Below, piece after piece: positions 33,566-45,465 of a stretch of 64,000 nt of DNA (the stretch's first letter is position 1; each line of letters opens with the position of its first letter). This DNA comes from Rhabditophanes sp. KR3021. Lineage: Eukaryota; Nematoda; Chromadorea; Rhabditida; Alloionematidae. The position numbers and the translations under genes were made by a program. The stretch spans positions 9,486,001-9,550,000 of the forward strand of contig CAUJLY010000006.1 in NCBI GenBank assembly GCA_963281155.1, given 5' to 3'. The notes below the pieces were generated by a model. The model saw nothing but the letters and a program-made list of their open reading frames with translations. It did no database searches and had not been told where the DNA came from.

Positions 33566-36164
33566 TTATCTGGTCAAACAGTCATCCTGTCTTCCTTCCG
33601 TATAAATGAAAAAGTACATCATTAGAAAGAGTATAAAAGTAACTGGATAAAAAACTCTGCAAACATTATCAGACATTCGAGCCAATCTATGGTAATATTG
33701 AGCTTTCTTTAGTAATTGCTCTGCCTCATCAAAATTTAAACTTTTTTCACGCTTTCTGACATCTTTCCTTAAATTATTTGCTTTCTTTTCGAAGCCAATG
33801 ACGACAAGTGTTTGAAGTAGAGTTACAAATACGAAGCCTGTGATATAACCAAACCATAAATCTATTGCTTTTAAATATGAAACACTTGGTAGATGTTCTC
33901 TTGCTCCGGCTGATTCAGTTGATAAAGTCAGCAATACAGTAATTGCCACTCCAATTCGACCTTCCATGAATTCTTCAGGCAGCCAAACACCAACCCATGA
34001 AAACATCAAAGCTAAAGATGTTGGAACGTATGTTTGAGCAATATGATATCCAACATCTCTTTTTAATAAAAATACAGCCTAAAATGAGTTGAATTATTAA
34101 CTTTCATAAATCTACTCACTCTTAAACATGAGAAATTTCCTGATTTTCTTGTTTTATTGCATAATACAGGCTCATATTTATCTATGTACAATTCAGGCAG
34201 CTTCACTTCTGGATTCTTGTCAACAGCATTTTGTTTTTCACTGAACCATTCGAATCTAACCGTACTTACTGGGTATGCAAAAGACTTTATCTTTAAGTCA
34301 CAAATTTGCTGGTCATGCGGATATTTGCATAAAACTAAATTGCAAGCTGGTTTTAGTTTAATCCTAGTTTCATACAAAATTAAACCATCACTGAAAATTC
34401 TCATTAGAAAATTGAGGAATGTTACTTCGTGGTATTCTGCTTCTTTGGCATTTGAGAAAAATGGATCTGGTCGCCAAAGTTGCTCAAGAATGTCTTCTTC
34501 TTTCACTAAAATTGGACTGGAATAGTTGTTTTTTAAACGGATGTCTCGCCAAGCCATTATCAAATAGATATCCATATCGTAGTCCTGTAAAGGGAAAATA
34601 AATAATTATTATTAATAAAAGTTTAAAATGACATACCATGGTTGTAGTTTGAAAGTTAGACATTGATTCAATGTAAATACCAAATCTGACTTCAACAGCA
34701 CTTCCAGGAAAAACAATTGGAGCAGAATATAAATCATAATAACTTTTAACCAGCAAAGGTTTTACATAACTACCGCCAAGTGTTTTGTTAATCAAATGAG
34801 TTCTAGTCAAAATTTGATCTACTGCAACATCATCTTTCAATGTTTTAGCTAACTCACTCAAATCAACACCATTTTCAATCAGAGCCGTAATATTGACACC
34901 AATTGATTGATCACTATCTACTCCTTCTGAAGATGCTTCTTCTGTTATCAATGGGTGGAAAGGTTCACAGATACCAGTCAAATATAAAACAACTTCTTTA
35001 TGCTTTTCAAAAAGCTCATCATCAATAGATAGATTTAGAGCTGCTGCTGCTATGGGAGAATACATTTTCAAGATACTATTGGCATTACCGATGTTATTTA
35101 TCTCCACCCAAACTTCTCTTTCCTCGTCTATTTTGTTAGTTTCTTTTTTAATTTTTTCAATCCATCTATCATCATCCTTGTCATCCAGATCAATCACAGG
35201 TTCAAGATTACTTTCTTCTGCTTTAGTTTCACCTTTACTACTTTCGATCTCTCTTTTTCTTCTAATTAATTTATTTAAACGCAATGCTTCATGTAGCTTC
35301 TCAATAATAACACCCATATTCTCGTCCTTCTCTCCTAATTCCTCTTTTAATTTTCCAATAGTTGTTATATTTCCCCTTTTAAAGCCATAATTAAACAAAT
35401 CCGTCTTTAATATATAATTTAAAACAATTTTATTCAACTTTGTTTCAAAATCCTTCATAGTGTCTTCACTGGGTTGTAATTCAAGTTTATAAGGATCGCA
35501 AATGATTGAGTCGTTATTAATTTTTAGGTTATTTGCGTCTTCAGTCGTGTTAAACCAATAAAAGTCTCCATAGTTATGACAAATTCTTTCAAAATTGATG
35601 ATAATTGACTGAAGTGAATATGAATATTAATTTAATTTGTTAAAAACTTACAGTGTAGTTTTCTAGTAATTTTGGATCCATTTTAAGCTCTTCTAAACGA
35701 CTTGTTTTGGTGATTTGTTCAACTGTTTTGGTCTCTTCGGGAGCTCCTAGAATGCTTTCAACCAAACTAAATAATTCCTTCTTTTCTTCTTCATCGTCAT
35801 CTGCCTTGGGGAGAAGGATTGATGTGTCATTATTTGTGGAATTTAAAAAAACAACACATTCGGGCAAATCACTTATGCTAATTCCATACTTGCGAGCCTG
35901 CCAGCTTTTACCTATATACAAAACCTTCGAATCTCTTGTCAAATTTCTAATTAAATCTGTCAACTCATTCTCTAATTCCAATGTTCCATTAGGACTCAAT
36001 AGAATACTTTTCAAAGGATCTTCATGTGTATCATCTGATGCGGGAGTAAAAGAAATACTTGTTACCATAAAAATAATAAAAACAACAACAACCAACAATG
36101 AGATCACTTTAAGACGAAAAAATGTTCGCCGTGCCAACGGAATTCTTTGGTAATTTGATAGCAT
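33566..36164 (-). CDS. Cys-loop ligand-gated ion channel subunit with very long extracellular N-terminus
   Basis: Four exons (36164-35652, 35608-34637, 34584-34120, 34078-33566) give 820 aa, versus about 450-550 for the family. Residues 1-45 hold a basic start and a hydrophobic segment (VISLLVVVVFIIFMV: signal peptide or anchor). Residues about 45-435 are an acidic, glycosylation-rich extension with RRKR at 287-290. The normal ligand-binding domain starts near 437 (ILTRTHLIN): WRDIRL, LWRPDPFFSNAK, Cys-loop C-x13-C with YPHDQQ, and a second loop-C disulfide (CNKTRKSGNFSC) as in GluCl/Gly-type subunits. M1 is YHIAQTYVPTSLALMFSWVG; M2 is RIGVAITVLLTLSTESAG. The M3-M4 loop is short (about 45 aa). 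The usual anion-channel Pro-Ala-Arg before M2 is Glu-Gly-Arg, so ion selectivity is uncertain. The ligand is unknown. Confidence 0.92.
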
Positions 36165-37058
36165 AGGAGACAAGAGGAATAAAAGCAATTCGAATAATAA
36201 ACTTCCGTTTAATCACCTTCTCATGCAATAAATTATTTTGTGACGAATTCTAAAATATAATGGTGATTAAAAATAATATCAATTAAAATAAAATAAACAA
36301 TATAAATACTACCAACTAAGTATTGTTATCGCTAACCAAAGAAACTGATTTGTGTGATGGTAAGTTGTAGGGGGCAAGTAACGCAATTTCACTTCGAACA
36401 AACATTTCTGACAACAAACATTTATTTAAACACATTTTTGTTTGACGTAACATAAATTAACAGACAAGGTATATGTTGTTTCACCGCAATTGTGCCTGTG
36501 AATATCTTTCTACATGACGAAGCAATTAATGGCGAAAAATGCATGCTCCGTATGACCCAAAAGTATATCCAATTTTAACTTAAAATAATACTCTTTTAAA
36601 TCAGGTAAATGATTACTTTTATATTTGTGCAGTTGTAATATAGACAAGTTTAATCAATGTTAAATATACATTCAATTTACTTCCTGCTAAAATTGCAACC
36701 ACTAAAGGACGGTTATTTTAATTATCTATTCCCATATTATATTTTTAGTGAATCAAATTAAAGTTTACTAGACAGTCATTTTTGTTGTCACATTATGTAT
36801 AATAAAAAATTTATTAAATCACAAGTATAGGGTTTGAGATCATTAATATATTTAAATATATCTTGTATTTCTGAAGTTTAATTTCAATTGATATGATTTG
36901 TCTTCAATCGCTTTTTGTTCTGCCTTTGCGTACTGTCTTTATCTGTTGCTTTACCTTTTTAATTAAAATATGTATATATATATTGTGAAATGTGCGGAAG
37001 AAAGACATACGGGAGTGGTACATTTGTGTCGTTATATATACTTTTCAATTATATCTGA
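36165..37058. other. Intergenic between rpy-1 and the channel gene
   Basis: 0.9 kb that should contain the channel promoter and the rpy-1 3' flank. No coding frame supported. Confidence 0.5.
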
Positions 37059-38938
37059 TTATAAATCTGTTGTTGCAAGTTTTTTGGTTTTTTTATTGTC
37101 ATTCAATTGTAATTTGGTTGAATGTTGATTGTTATTGTTGTTGTAACTGCCATTACTTACAGAGCCATAATCAAAGCAGGCTGAATTTGTGGTGATTGTG
37201 TTTGTAACTACTTCTGGTTCATAATACTTTTTAGCCATACAATGTGGGGGTACATGTTGGGTAGACGAAAGTGAGAATTTAGATGTTTCTGGAAGGGTAT
37301 GTGCCTTGCAATTGAACAGTAAATCATTTGGCACAGGTGGTAATTCATCTAGTATTTGATGATGGCTTCGTACTGGGGGTAGCGGTTTAATTGGTTTGTT
37401 GCTTCCGAAATTTACAGCAGTATCGTCTAATACTCCGTTTGATCGCTTTTGTTTCATAAATTGACCTATAAATATTTATATAATAATTAGATTTAATGAA
37501 TCTTACTAAGATTGTAGTTGTTTTTGATCTCTGCAGTTATAGCTGCTGCTTCTAAATTTCGTTGAATACTAATATTGTCAGACAAAATAGCCTTACTATG
37601 GCATTTTGGACAATTTTGTTCGGGTTGTTGTGACAGAAAGAGATGCAAACATTTTTCATGAAATATATGCGAACATCTTAGGGCTCTTAACGATTCATCT
37701 GTCGTTCCATACCGTTGCCCACAAAAATTACAAAACAACTCCATTTCTTGAATCAAGGCAGTAGCACTCTTTTTACAAATTTCTTCACTATCTTCATCTG
37801 CCAATTGCTGATACAATTCCTGAAGTCGCAGATGACATTTCATCATTGCATGTTTGCAACCAATTGCCTTTGTAATTTCCAGACATTTTCGATTTAATTG
37901 AATTGCCTGACATTCACATTGGCCAGTGTAGTGGGACTTATTTTCCGAAGCTGACTTAGCCATACTACTTAATACTAATACTTCGCCCATCCGATCATTA
38001 ATTTTGTTCATTAGCCTAAATGCTGCCTCATATCGTGCCCAACTTTTTGTTATTGTTTCCATGGCTTCAGTTTCACCCAATTCGCGATAAATATCTGCCA
38101 TACTACAAAGACATCTACCATAAATAGCTCGATTGTTTGTTTCCGAAGCTAGCCTCAGCCCCTCCTCGCAGGCTTCCTTTGCATCCACCAGATTGCCCTT
38201 AATTTTTAAGACAACTGATAAGTGATATAAAATAACACATTTATATTTTGCGTGTAAATGATCAACAGTAATAGACTGTAAAATTTGAAGTGAATTTTGA
38301 AGGAAAAGCAGTGCCTTTCCGATATCTTTTAAAATAGTAAAAAGTGACCCCAGACCAATGCAAACTTGCAGTTCCAGTAACTTGTCGCAAGTTTGATTGG
38401 CCACATTCATAGCTTGCTCAAATGAATTTAAGGCTGATTGAAATTGGCTAGAACTGATGTAGGATATTGCAATGGCTAAAAATAAGTTAATTTAGTTTGG
38501 GACAAAAGTGGGTGGACTTGCATAAATTAGCATACCCTGGAGTTCGGGGATCCATGCTAGAATGTTGGAGACTTGCCTTCCCATAGCTTATGGCTTTGGG
38601 AAAGTCTGAAAGTTTTTCGTAGGCTTTGGATAAATTTAAAAATGCCTCTGACTTCATGACGTCATCTTGCCGAGAATTGGCTAATTCCATTTGGAGCAAA
38701 GCATAGTGCAGCATTTGCCCAAAATCACATAAATCGCAAAAGGCCTGAGCAAGATAGCCTAGTGTTATGAATCTATCTTCATCGTCTCTGCAAAAATAGT
38801 TAAGGAAGAAAGAATTAGATGGACATACTTTAAACGTCGCAAAGCTCTTTGCCACTTGTTTATGGCAACTTGGTGACTTCTTTGATGATACTGCTTAACA
38901 CCAGAAAACATCAGATGCCTGGCAATTCTTTGCCCCAT
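37059..38938 (-). CDS. rpy-1: Rapsyn homologue (43-kDa receptor-associated protein of the synapse), TPR + RING-H2
   Basis: Starts MGQRIA (ATG 38938), keeping the N-myristoylation glycine of rapsyn. TPR helices follow across exons ([101 protein letters not shown]), then a RING-H2 finger ([23 protein letters not shown]). Rapsyn scaffolds and clusters Cys-loop receptors at the postsynaptic membrane. One intron appears to use a GC donor (38521-38476). Unlike vertebrate rapsyn, which ends just after the RING, this protein has a tail of about 160 residues with Pro-rich and Asn-rich parts, encoded partly by the last exon (stop at 37059). The channel gene lies just downstream on the same strand. Confidence 0.9.
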
Positions 38939-41900
38939 GTGTTTTTTATCTTGAACAACTATTCTCCTATTGTTAAAATTGATAGGTGGCGTTAATTTAA
39001 TTTTTGTAAGGATATTGTGATTATAAACACAGATTCCCATCGATAGAAATGAACGTTTAGACGTCTCGTCGTGTAGAAAAATAAAAGGGGTAGTTGATTA
39101 AATTTGATTAAATTGTCGCTTAAAAGGATAATCGGATTTGGTAGTATCTGGTATTATTTGTTGCTTGATTGTAAGTATATATTGTTTAATGTAGACCTAA
39201 TAATTAGAATAGAGATTATAATAAAGAATGGCAAGTAATAATTAGAAATTGGATCTTGATCAGGCAAATGGTAATTGATATCTTCTTGTCGACTTTTTTA
39301 CTGCTAAAATATAATCAAAAAAATTTCGTTGAGAACATCAAATTTTTCAAATTTGGAACCATACTAGGGCATATAGTAATTTTTGATAATAGCAATATTT
39401 TTTGTGTTGTCGAAAAATATATATTGAAAAATTTGGTAGTTGAAATGGGCACTGGAAGTGCTTACTAAATTAACAAATAAAATTAATTTAATAAAAGTTG
39501 AATGAATATATTGAAGATATGTGTAGATAGACGAAGATAAAGAAAAATAATAGACTACAAGTACAGATTTAATCAATTTGAGCAATAAAAGAATAAAATT
39601 TATTAACATATTTTGTTGATTTATTTGCAATCGTTTTGTAACAAACATTAATAGCCTTGTTGGAATGTAAAATTTTAATCTAACATATCAGTTGAAGCAT
39701 TTTATTACTTTAATAATAGAATAACTTTTGAGCAAAGTGAAAGTTACTTTGAAAAAGCAATTATTTAAATACTATTTGTTAAGCTAGTTCTCAGTTATTA
39801 CAATCGACTTGATGATGAGGCTAGGGATAGGCAATGGATAATGATAATGAAGAAATAAGTAAATGGAATAATTCAAATAAATGATAGAACCTTTTTTTGA
39901 ACATAAAATCATTTTTAGGAAATGCCAAGTATATTTAATAGTATTTTCAATAAACTTGACTTATATATGAAGTAATGTCCGAAGTGCGCTGAACTTTCCT
40001 ATTATCCTTTTATTCAGCTTTGCATAAATGTAGTCTCATATCAATTTAAAGTCAAGAAAGGATACATGTACCAAAATATTCGATAAAATTAAGATAAAGA
40101 AAACTTTTCTTACTTCCCATTGTACATTGCTAATACAATTTTTGAATACAAACTAGTAAAAGAAGCGGACAGGAGAGAAAATTAATACTTTTATACTAAA
40201 AAAGATATTAAAAGCAAAGTTTCCTCTAAAATACGTCTATTTCATATTTGAAGACAACATTTAAAAAAATAAACGATAGTGATATATAAAATACGCCATC
40301 TATTGCATAAAAAATAATTTTTTATAGTAGATAAGGATTTTTGAATATATTAATTTTGAATACTTCCATGTTACCACAAACAAACTCATTCTCTTTTTCT
40401 CCAAAATTCCATTATTTCTTTCTTTACATAAATATAAAATATTTATAAATATGAGTTTAAATGTTTTTTGAACTTAGCCTATAACCAAGATTATGCCATA
40501 AAGATATATAAAATGAGAAAAAATAGGTTATTTAAAAAGAATTTCCGATAAATATTAAATTCCTTAAGGTTATATAGACTACACATATTAAGTAGCTAGA
40601 ATGCCTAGAATGAAAATTTGTTGAAAGCTTGAATATATATTTGGGGCCAAAAAATAAGTTACTTTGCCTAATGCAATTAAATTCAAAGTATACAAATAAT
40701 TATCGTTACTTTTCAATTATCAGACAGACCAAAAAATTACTGCAATTTTAAAAGGAAAAAGTATATTTAAATAGGAAAACACGCATACATTCCAATCACT
40801 GAATGCCTTTACTATTTATTGTGTTTTTTGTTTTCTTTAGCAATTAAATTTAATGCACTATTAACTATCATAATTCAAAGCGATTCAAAAAGTTTAAAGA
40901 CTGAACAAAATAGCACCACAAAATTATTATCAAACAGATAAACAGGGCCAATTTATTAAAATGCCTGCACAGACTTTTGTTTGCAACAAAAATATTTGGT
41001 GGTGATGTGTGTAGCTTTGGTAAAAAATTATTACATTTTTCAAGTCATTGTTGGCTCAAACGGTTTGTAAAATGTTAACACATTCTGATGGCAGCCTGAT
41101 TACTCAATCTAAACTCTAATTTGCCCCGTCAAGTAATGTGGTTATAAAAGCAATAAAGTGGTCTCTTTTTTAACAAAAAATCAAAATATTTTTTAAATTA
41201 TTGCAAAATAAACAAACTATTTTTAATCAAAATTAACAGTGTGTGGAATTTGCCTTAATAAAAATGACACACCAAATAAAAATTCCACAAACTACACATT
41301 AAATACTATTAGCTATTGTTATAGACTAAACAAAAATGATTTTTGATATGAGTCAATACTATACAGACAAACATTTAAAAGCAAAGAAATATCTTAAAAT
41401 TTGATTAATCCAATCACATCTCATCAAGTTATACTTTAAAATAGGAAGAAATATATCTTTTTCACTCTTTGATATGCACATCTCCTAGCAGACTCCTCAA
41501 CATATAGTATTAAGATTAATATTCGCAATGTTGTGTGTCGGATGTATTGATGAAGTGTAGATCTAATTCTGATATAATTTTATCATCATTATTATGAAGA
41601 AGATGATGATGTCAATTATGAAGATTGTTTTTTGTACAAAAACTAAATTGACACAAATTTAATTTAAGTCACAAACCCAAAACAATACCAATAATTTAAT
41701 AATGCAGAGCCATTTTGTGTGCAATTAGAATAGTTTAGCTTCAAAATACGTATGCGTTTTAGCGAAAACATGAAAAATCATGAGTTGATAGATGGCACAA
41801 AAGTTGGCATTATTATAAAGTAACATTCTACATTTCACTTTAGCAAATAGTTTAATGAATGGCGCATCCAAGACACAAGCTTCTCTAATTTTTATTTTAA

Positions 41901-44900
41901 GCTACTCAATCATTTTATCATATTTTTTGTACATTTCTATCAAAATGATATTTGACGGGAAAAAGAAGGGCAAGGGTTTGAGAAAGTTGCAATTATGAGT
42001 CAAGAAAGACATTTTGATGGCGTTCACAAGGCGCGTGATACTTTTAAGAAGTAGCAAAAAAGTTCATCCTCAACACAAACAAGCTACCAAAATATGCGTA
42101 TTTTGCCTAAGGATAATTTACTCACAAATCAATTATCACCATTTATTTAGGGCTTTTATTTGTCTTACTTAGTGTTAAGGTCAAAACCTAATGCTAAACA
42201 CTTTGCCTGGCGAGTGATGATGTTGGCACTTGTAGATTTACTTTTAGTGTCCAGTTAAGTATCATAAAGATATACCTATTTCACACCAAGCCGAAACTAA
42301 TGTAACAATAATAACTGTTCCAATATCCCAAATGACATGCAACAATTCCTATATAAATTATATACATATTGACACGCGTAACCACAAACTATATATTAAT
42401 AATTATTCACAATCTTTTAAAATTATTAACGTTTTATGACGAAAGTTTTTTCCTTTCAATAAAATTCTTATTAAATTGAAACACTCGCAAAAAATGTAAG
42501 CCATTTGTTTAAAAATTGAATAAACATTCAAACATATTTATTTATTATTTTTCAAAAATAGTTCCGCAATATTAAAATACTATCTCTTTGATTTATTCTT
42601 TTCACTTGATTTTTAATATAAATTGTTTTTAACGGTACCAGCAACTAATCATTTATCCTCTATCAATGTTCGTTCATTAATTTTTATCACACTTTTTTGA
42701 TAACAAATCCATCTTGTCAAACACTTTAATCTACTATATTTTAATTTATTTATTAAATAAGAAAATATATATGATGCATTGTTGTTTTTGATAAAGGGAT
42801 ATTTATCTTTGCAGTAGATTATGCTAGTATCTTAAAGCTTTATTTATCCCTTAAATCAAATGAAACAATTTGTAATGTTGAAATTCATACAAATCACTGC
42901 ACAAAAAACATCAAAACAAATTTGTTATAATTGCTTCAATTGATACCCCAGTAACAAAAAATTACAAACAATGATGTGCGCATCTCAAAATACATCGTTG
43001 TAGTCAATTTTGATGCTGCTTTATTATCAAGAACCTCATTAAATATATGTTTTTATTTCCTTTACCACACGGGAACATGATATCTGGACCCATCGGGGTA
43101 ACATCACTCTTCATACCTCAATCGTGTATGCAGTTTTAAATTGATCGAAATTTAGTTTTGTTACACAAGTACGCGATCACCATTTGCTTCCACGGAAATA
43201 GGTATGCAGTTTAATTTTATATTTACAAAATAAATCAGCCATATGACAGATAGAATATTTCTTCTGTTAAAAGACATGTACCACATTCAATTTTATGAAC
43301 AGGCAGTTATTTTTACTTTTAATAACCTTCTGAATGTATATAATATTAATGCCTTTAAAAGACACTTTTGTTGCTTTTGTAATAAATGACGAAATGATAT
43401 TGCAAATGTATAAGGAATATATCATCAGGCATATAAAAGTGATGCAATAGTATTTTGCACGACAAAGGTGCATATAGGTAGGTGGTTATTCTTTTAATAG
43501 CAGTTAGGCACTGATCCTAACTTGTTTCCAAATAATAAGCGTTTTACATATAAAGAGATTTTCAAGAAAATGATCTTATATGCTTATCTATATACTAGGG
43601 CATTATTATTACAAATCGCCGTATTATCTTAATTTATAACAGGGCCAGTGTTGAGAAAATGTTACATGACAAAAGATATTCCATTGTATCAAAATAATCA
43701 TAACTTATGTATCATTACAATAAAAACAATTACCTTTTAATGAGCATCATCGATCCAAACGGGCGGACACGACTTAATGCGCCAAATGTTACTATATAAG
43801 CTCATGTCATACAATTGTTATCTTCATTTTGTACCGTGTTGTTCAAGTTTATCTAACAACCTACTTAGCAATTGAAAAAAGTTACTTTTTTGTTTCTTTT
43901 TGATTACTTCTCAACAAAACAGTGACTATTCACACCAACTTCACGTGTCTTTACATAATTGTAACTTCCTTCATTCACTTGTATCAGGTCACTAATAAAT
44001 GCAAACTTATTTATCAACCAAGATAACATTGGTCATCTATTTTTTCATAATAATCGTTCCAAAAAAGACCGAAACGCTAAAAGTGTACTTGTAGGCTCTC
44101 TCTTATTATCTAAATAAAATAGATGTGCATTTATATAGCGTGAGAATAGTCAAAAATACGTACTTTTTATTTTTTGGTGAAACATTTATATTTTTGATAA
44201 GATGGCGCGATATACTTTTTGTTTTAATTATTTGGTTGAGTATCACATTTTTGACACTTATTTATAAAAATAGTTTCGGTAATCAAATAACATTCTATAC
44301 CAAAGTTCCATTTCGCCATTACTTCCAATCATTTTCGAAAATACGCCACACTCTCTTCTACGCCTTATTAGCTACTAATTAGAGGTAGTTATCTTTAAAT
44401 ATCACACTTTAACTACAGAGTCGACTTTTTAAGGATAGATTTATATCGGATGTTTGCATATTTTTTTCCAGAAAATCGAGCACACAAAGGTACTTTGATT
44501 TTGTTTAATCAAACAGAAATATCTTCGATACATTATACTCTTGCTACAACATCCTGGAATTATTTTATCCTATATTTATTTCGGAACATTCATCCTTGCG
44601 CCGTCTAAAAAAAGTATACAACATTGCGAGAACACACAAAGCAAGTTGCACTGCAAAGTCATAAGAAATTATTTCTTTTCGAATCGGGTTGCAACATTTA
44701 AATTCACTACTCATGTTCAGCTTATTTCATTTTCTTTACATTTTTGTGTGTGTTGCGGCGTGTCTGCAACATCTACCAACAACATATCGGCCTAATAATT
44801 CCTGACTTTTAGAACAAAGCTCTACTGCCTTATAAGATTATTTCATGAGTCAATGAAATAATATTTGCTTAATTAATATAACATCAAACAGTTACATATG

Positions 44901-45465
44901 GGATATCAGCATTTCGGTGTCATGCAAATTATTTTATATTGAACAACGACCTCCAAGCCGTGAATAGTTATTATCCACCCAATATTTACTTCAAATATAT
45001 CTTCGTAACAGCCTTTCGTATGTTTTTGAGTGATAGTTAGACAAAATGATTGGGGTTATGTGATGGCGTAGATACGTATCTTATATCCTCATTTATTTTG
45101 TTTTCATCATAAACACAGAGCCTAGTTATATTTACCAAAAGCAAAGACACATCTTTCCAAAAAAATTGCCTAGACATCTACATTCAAATAAATTTTGATG
45201 AACACGACTTTTTACTTCTATCAACTTGCTTTTGCGATTTTTAAGCAAATGTTGTAGGGCAAGGCTAACGTTTACATACTAAATAGTAATCATTGATATC
45301 AATATTTTGTGTTTGCTGGCATTTTTGATGTTACGAATATCATTTTATAATCTTTTTTGCGTCGACTTTACTTAAACGTGATTTTGATGAAATTATTTGT
45401 AATCCCATTTGTCTATTTATAGAGAGTATTGAAAGCAACAACTAAATAAGAAAATAAAGCTAACG
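38939..45465. other. 6.5 kb gene desert between rpy-1 and the Aralar gene
   Basis: The largest gap in the window, between two diverging genes. I found no coding exon: the frames of 64-94 codons are AT-rich and featureless. Repeated words are limited (for example GTATGCAGTTT at about 43130 and 43203). A less AT-rich patch with a TATATAAG box occurs near 43756-43802. It may hold distal regulatory elements or non-coding RNA genes that I cannot recognise by eye. Confidence 0.5.
43756..43810 (+). promoter_or_regulatory. Possible isolated core promoter in the gene desert
   Basis: A GC-richer patch (CGGGCGGACACGACTTAATG at about 43761) is followed some 15 nt later by CTATATAAGCTC. It reads like a TATA promoter pointing towards the Aralar gene 1.7 kb downstream, possibly for an alternative first exon or a non-coding RNA. 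No exon was identified. Confidence 0.2.

Noticed and set aside
39256..39468. 70-codon plus-strand ORF in the gene desert
   Set aside because: Lys/Phe/Ile/Asn-rich, overlapped by an antisense 94-codon frame of the same quality; both look random.
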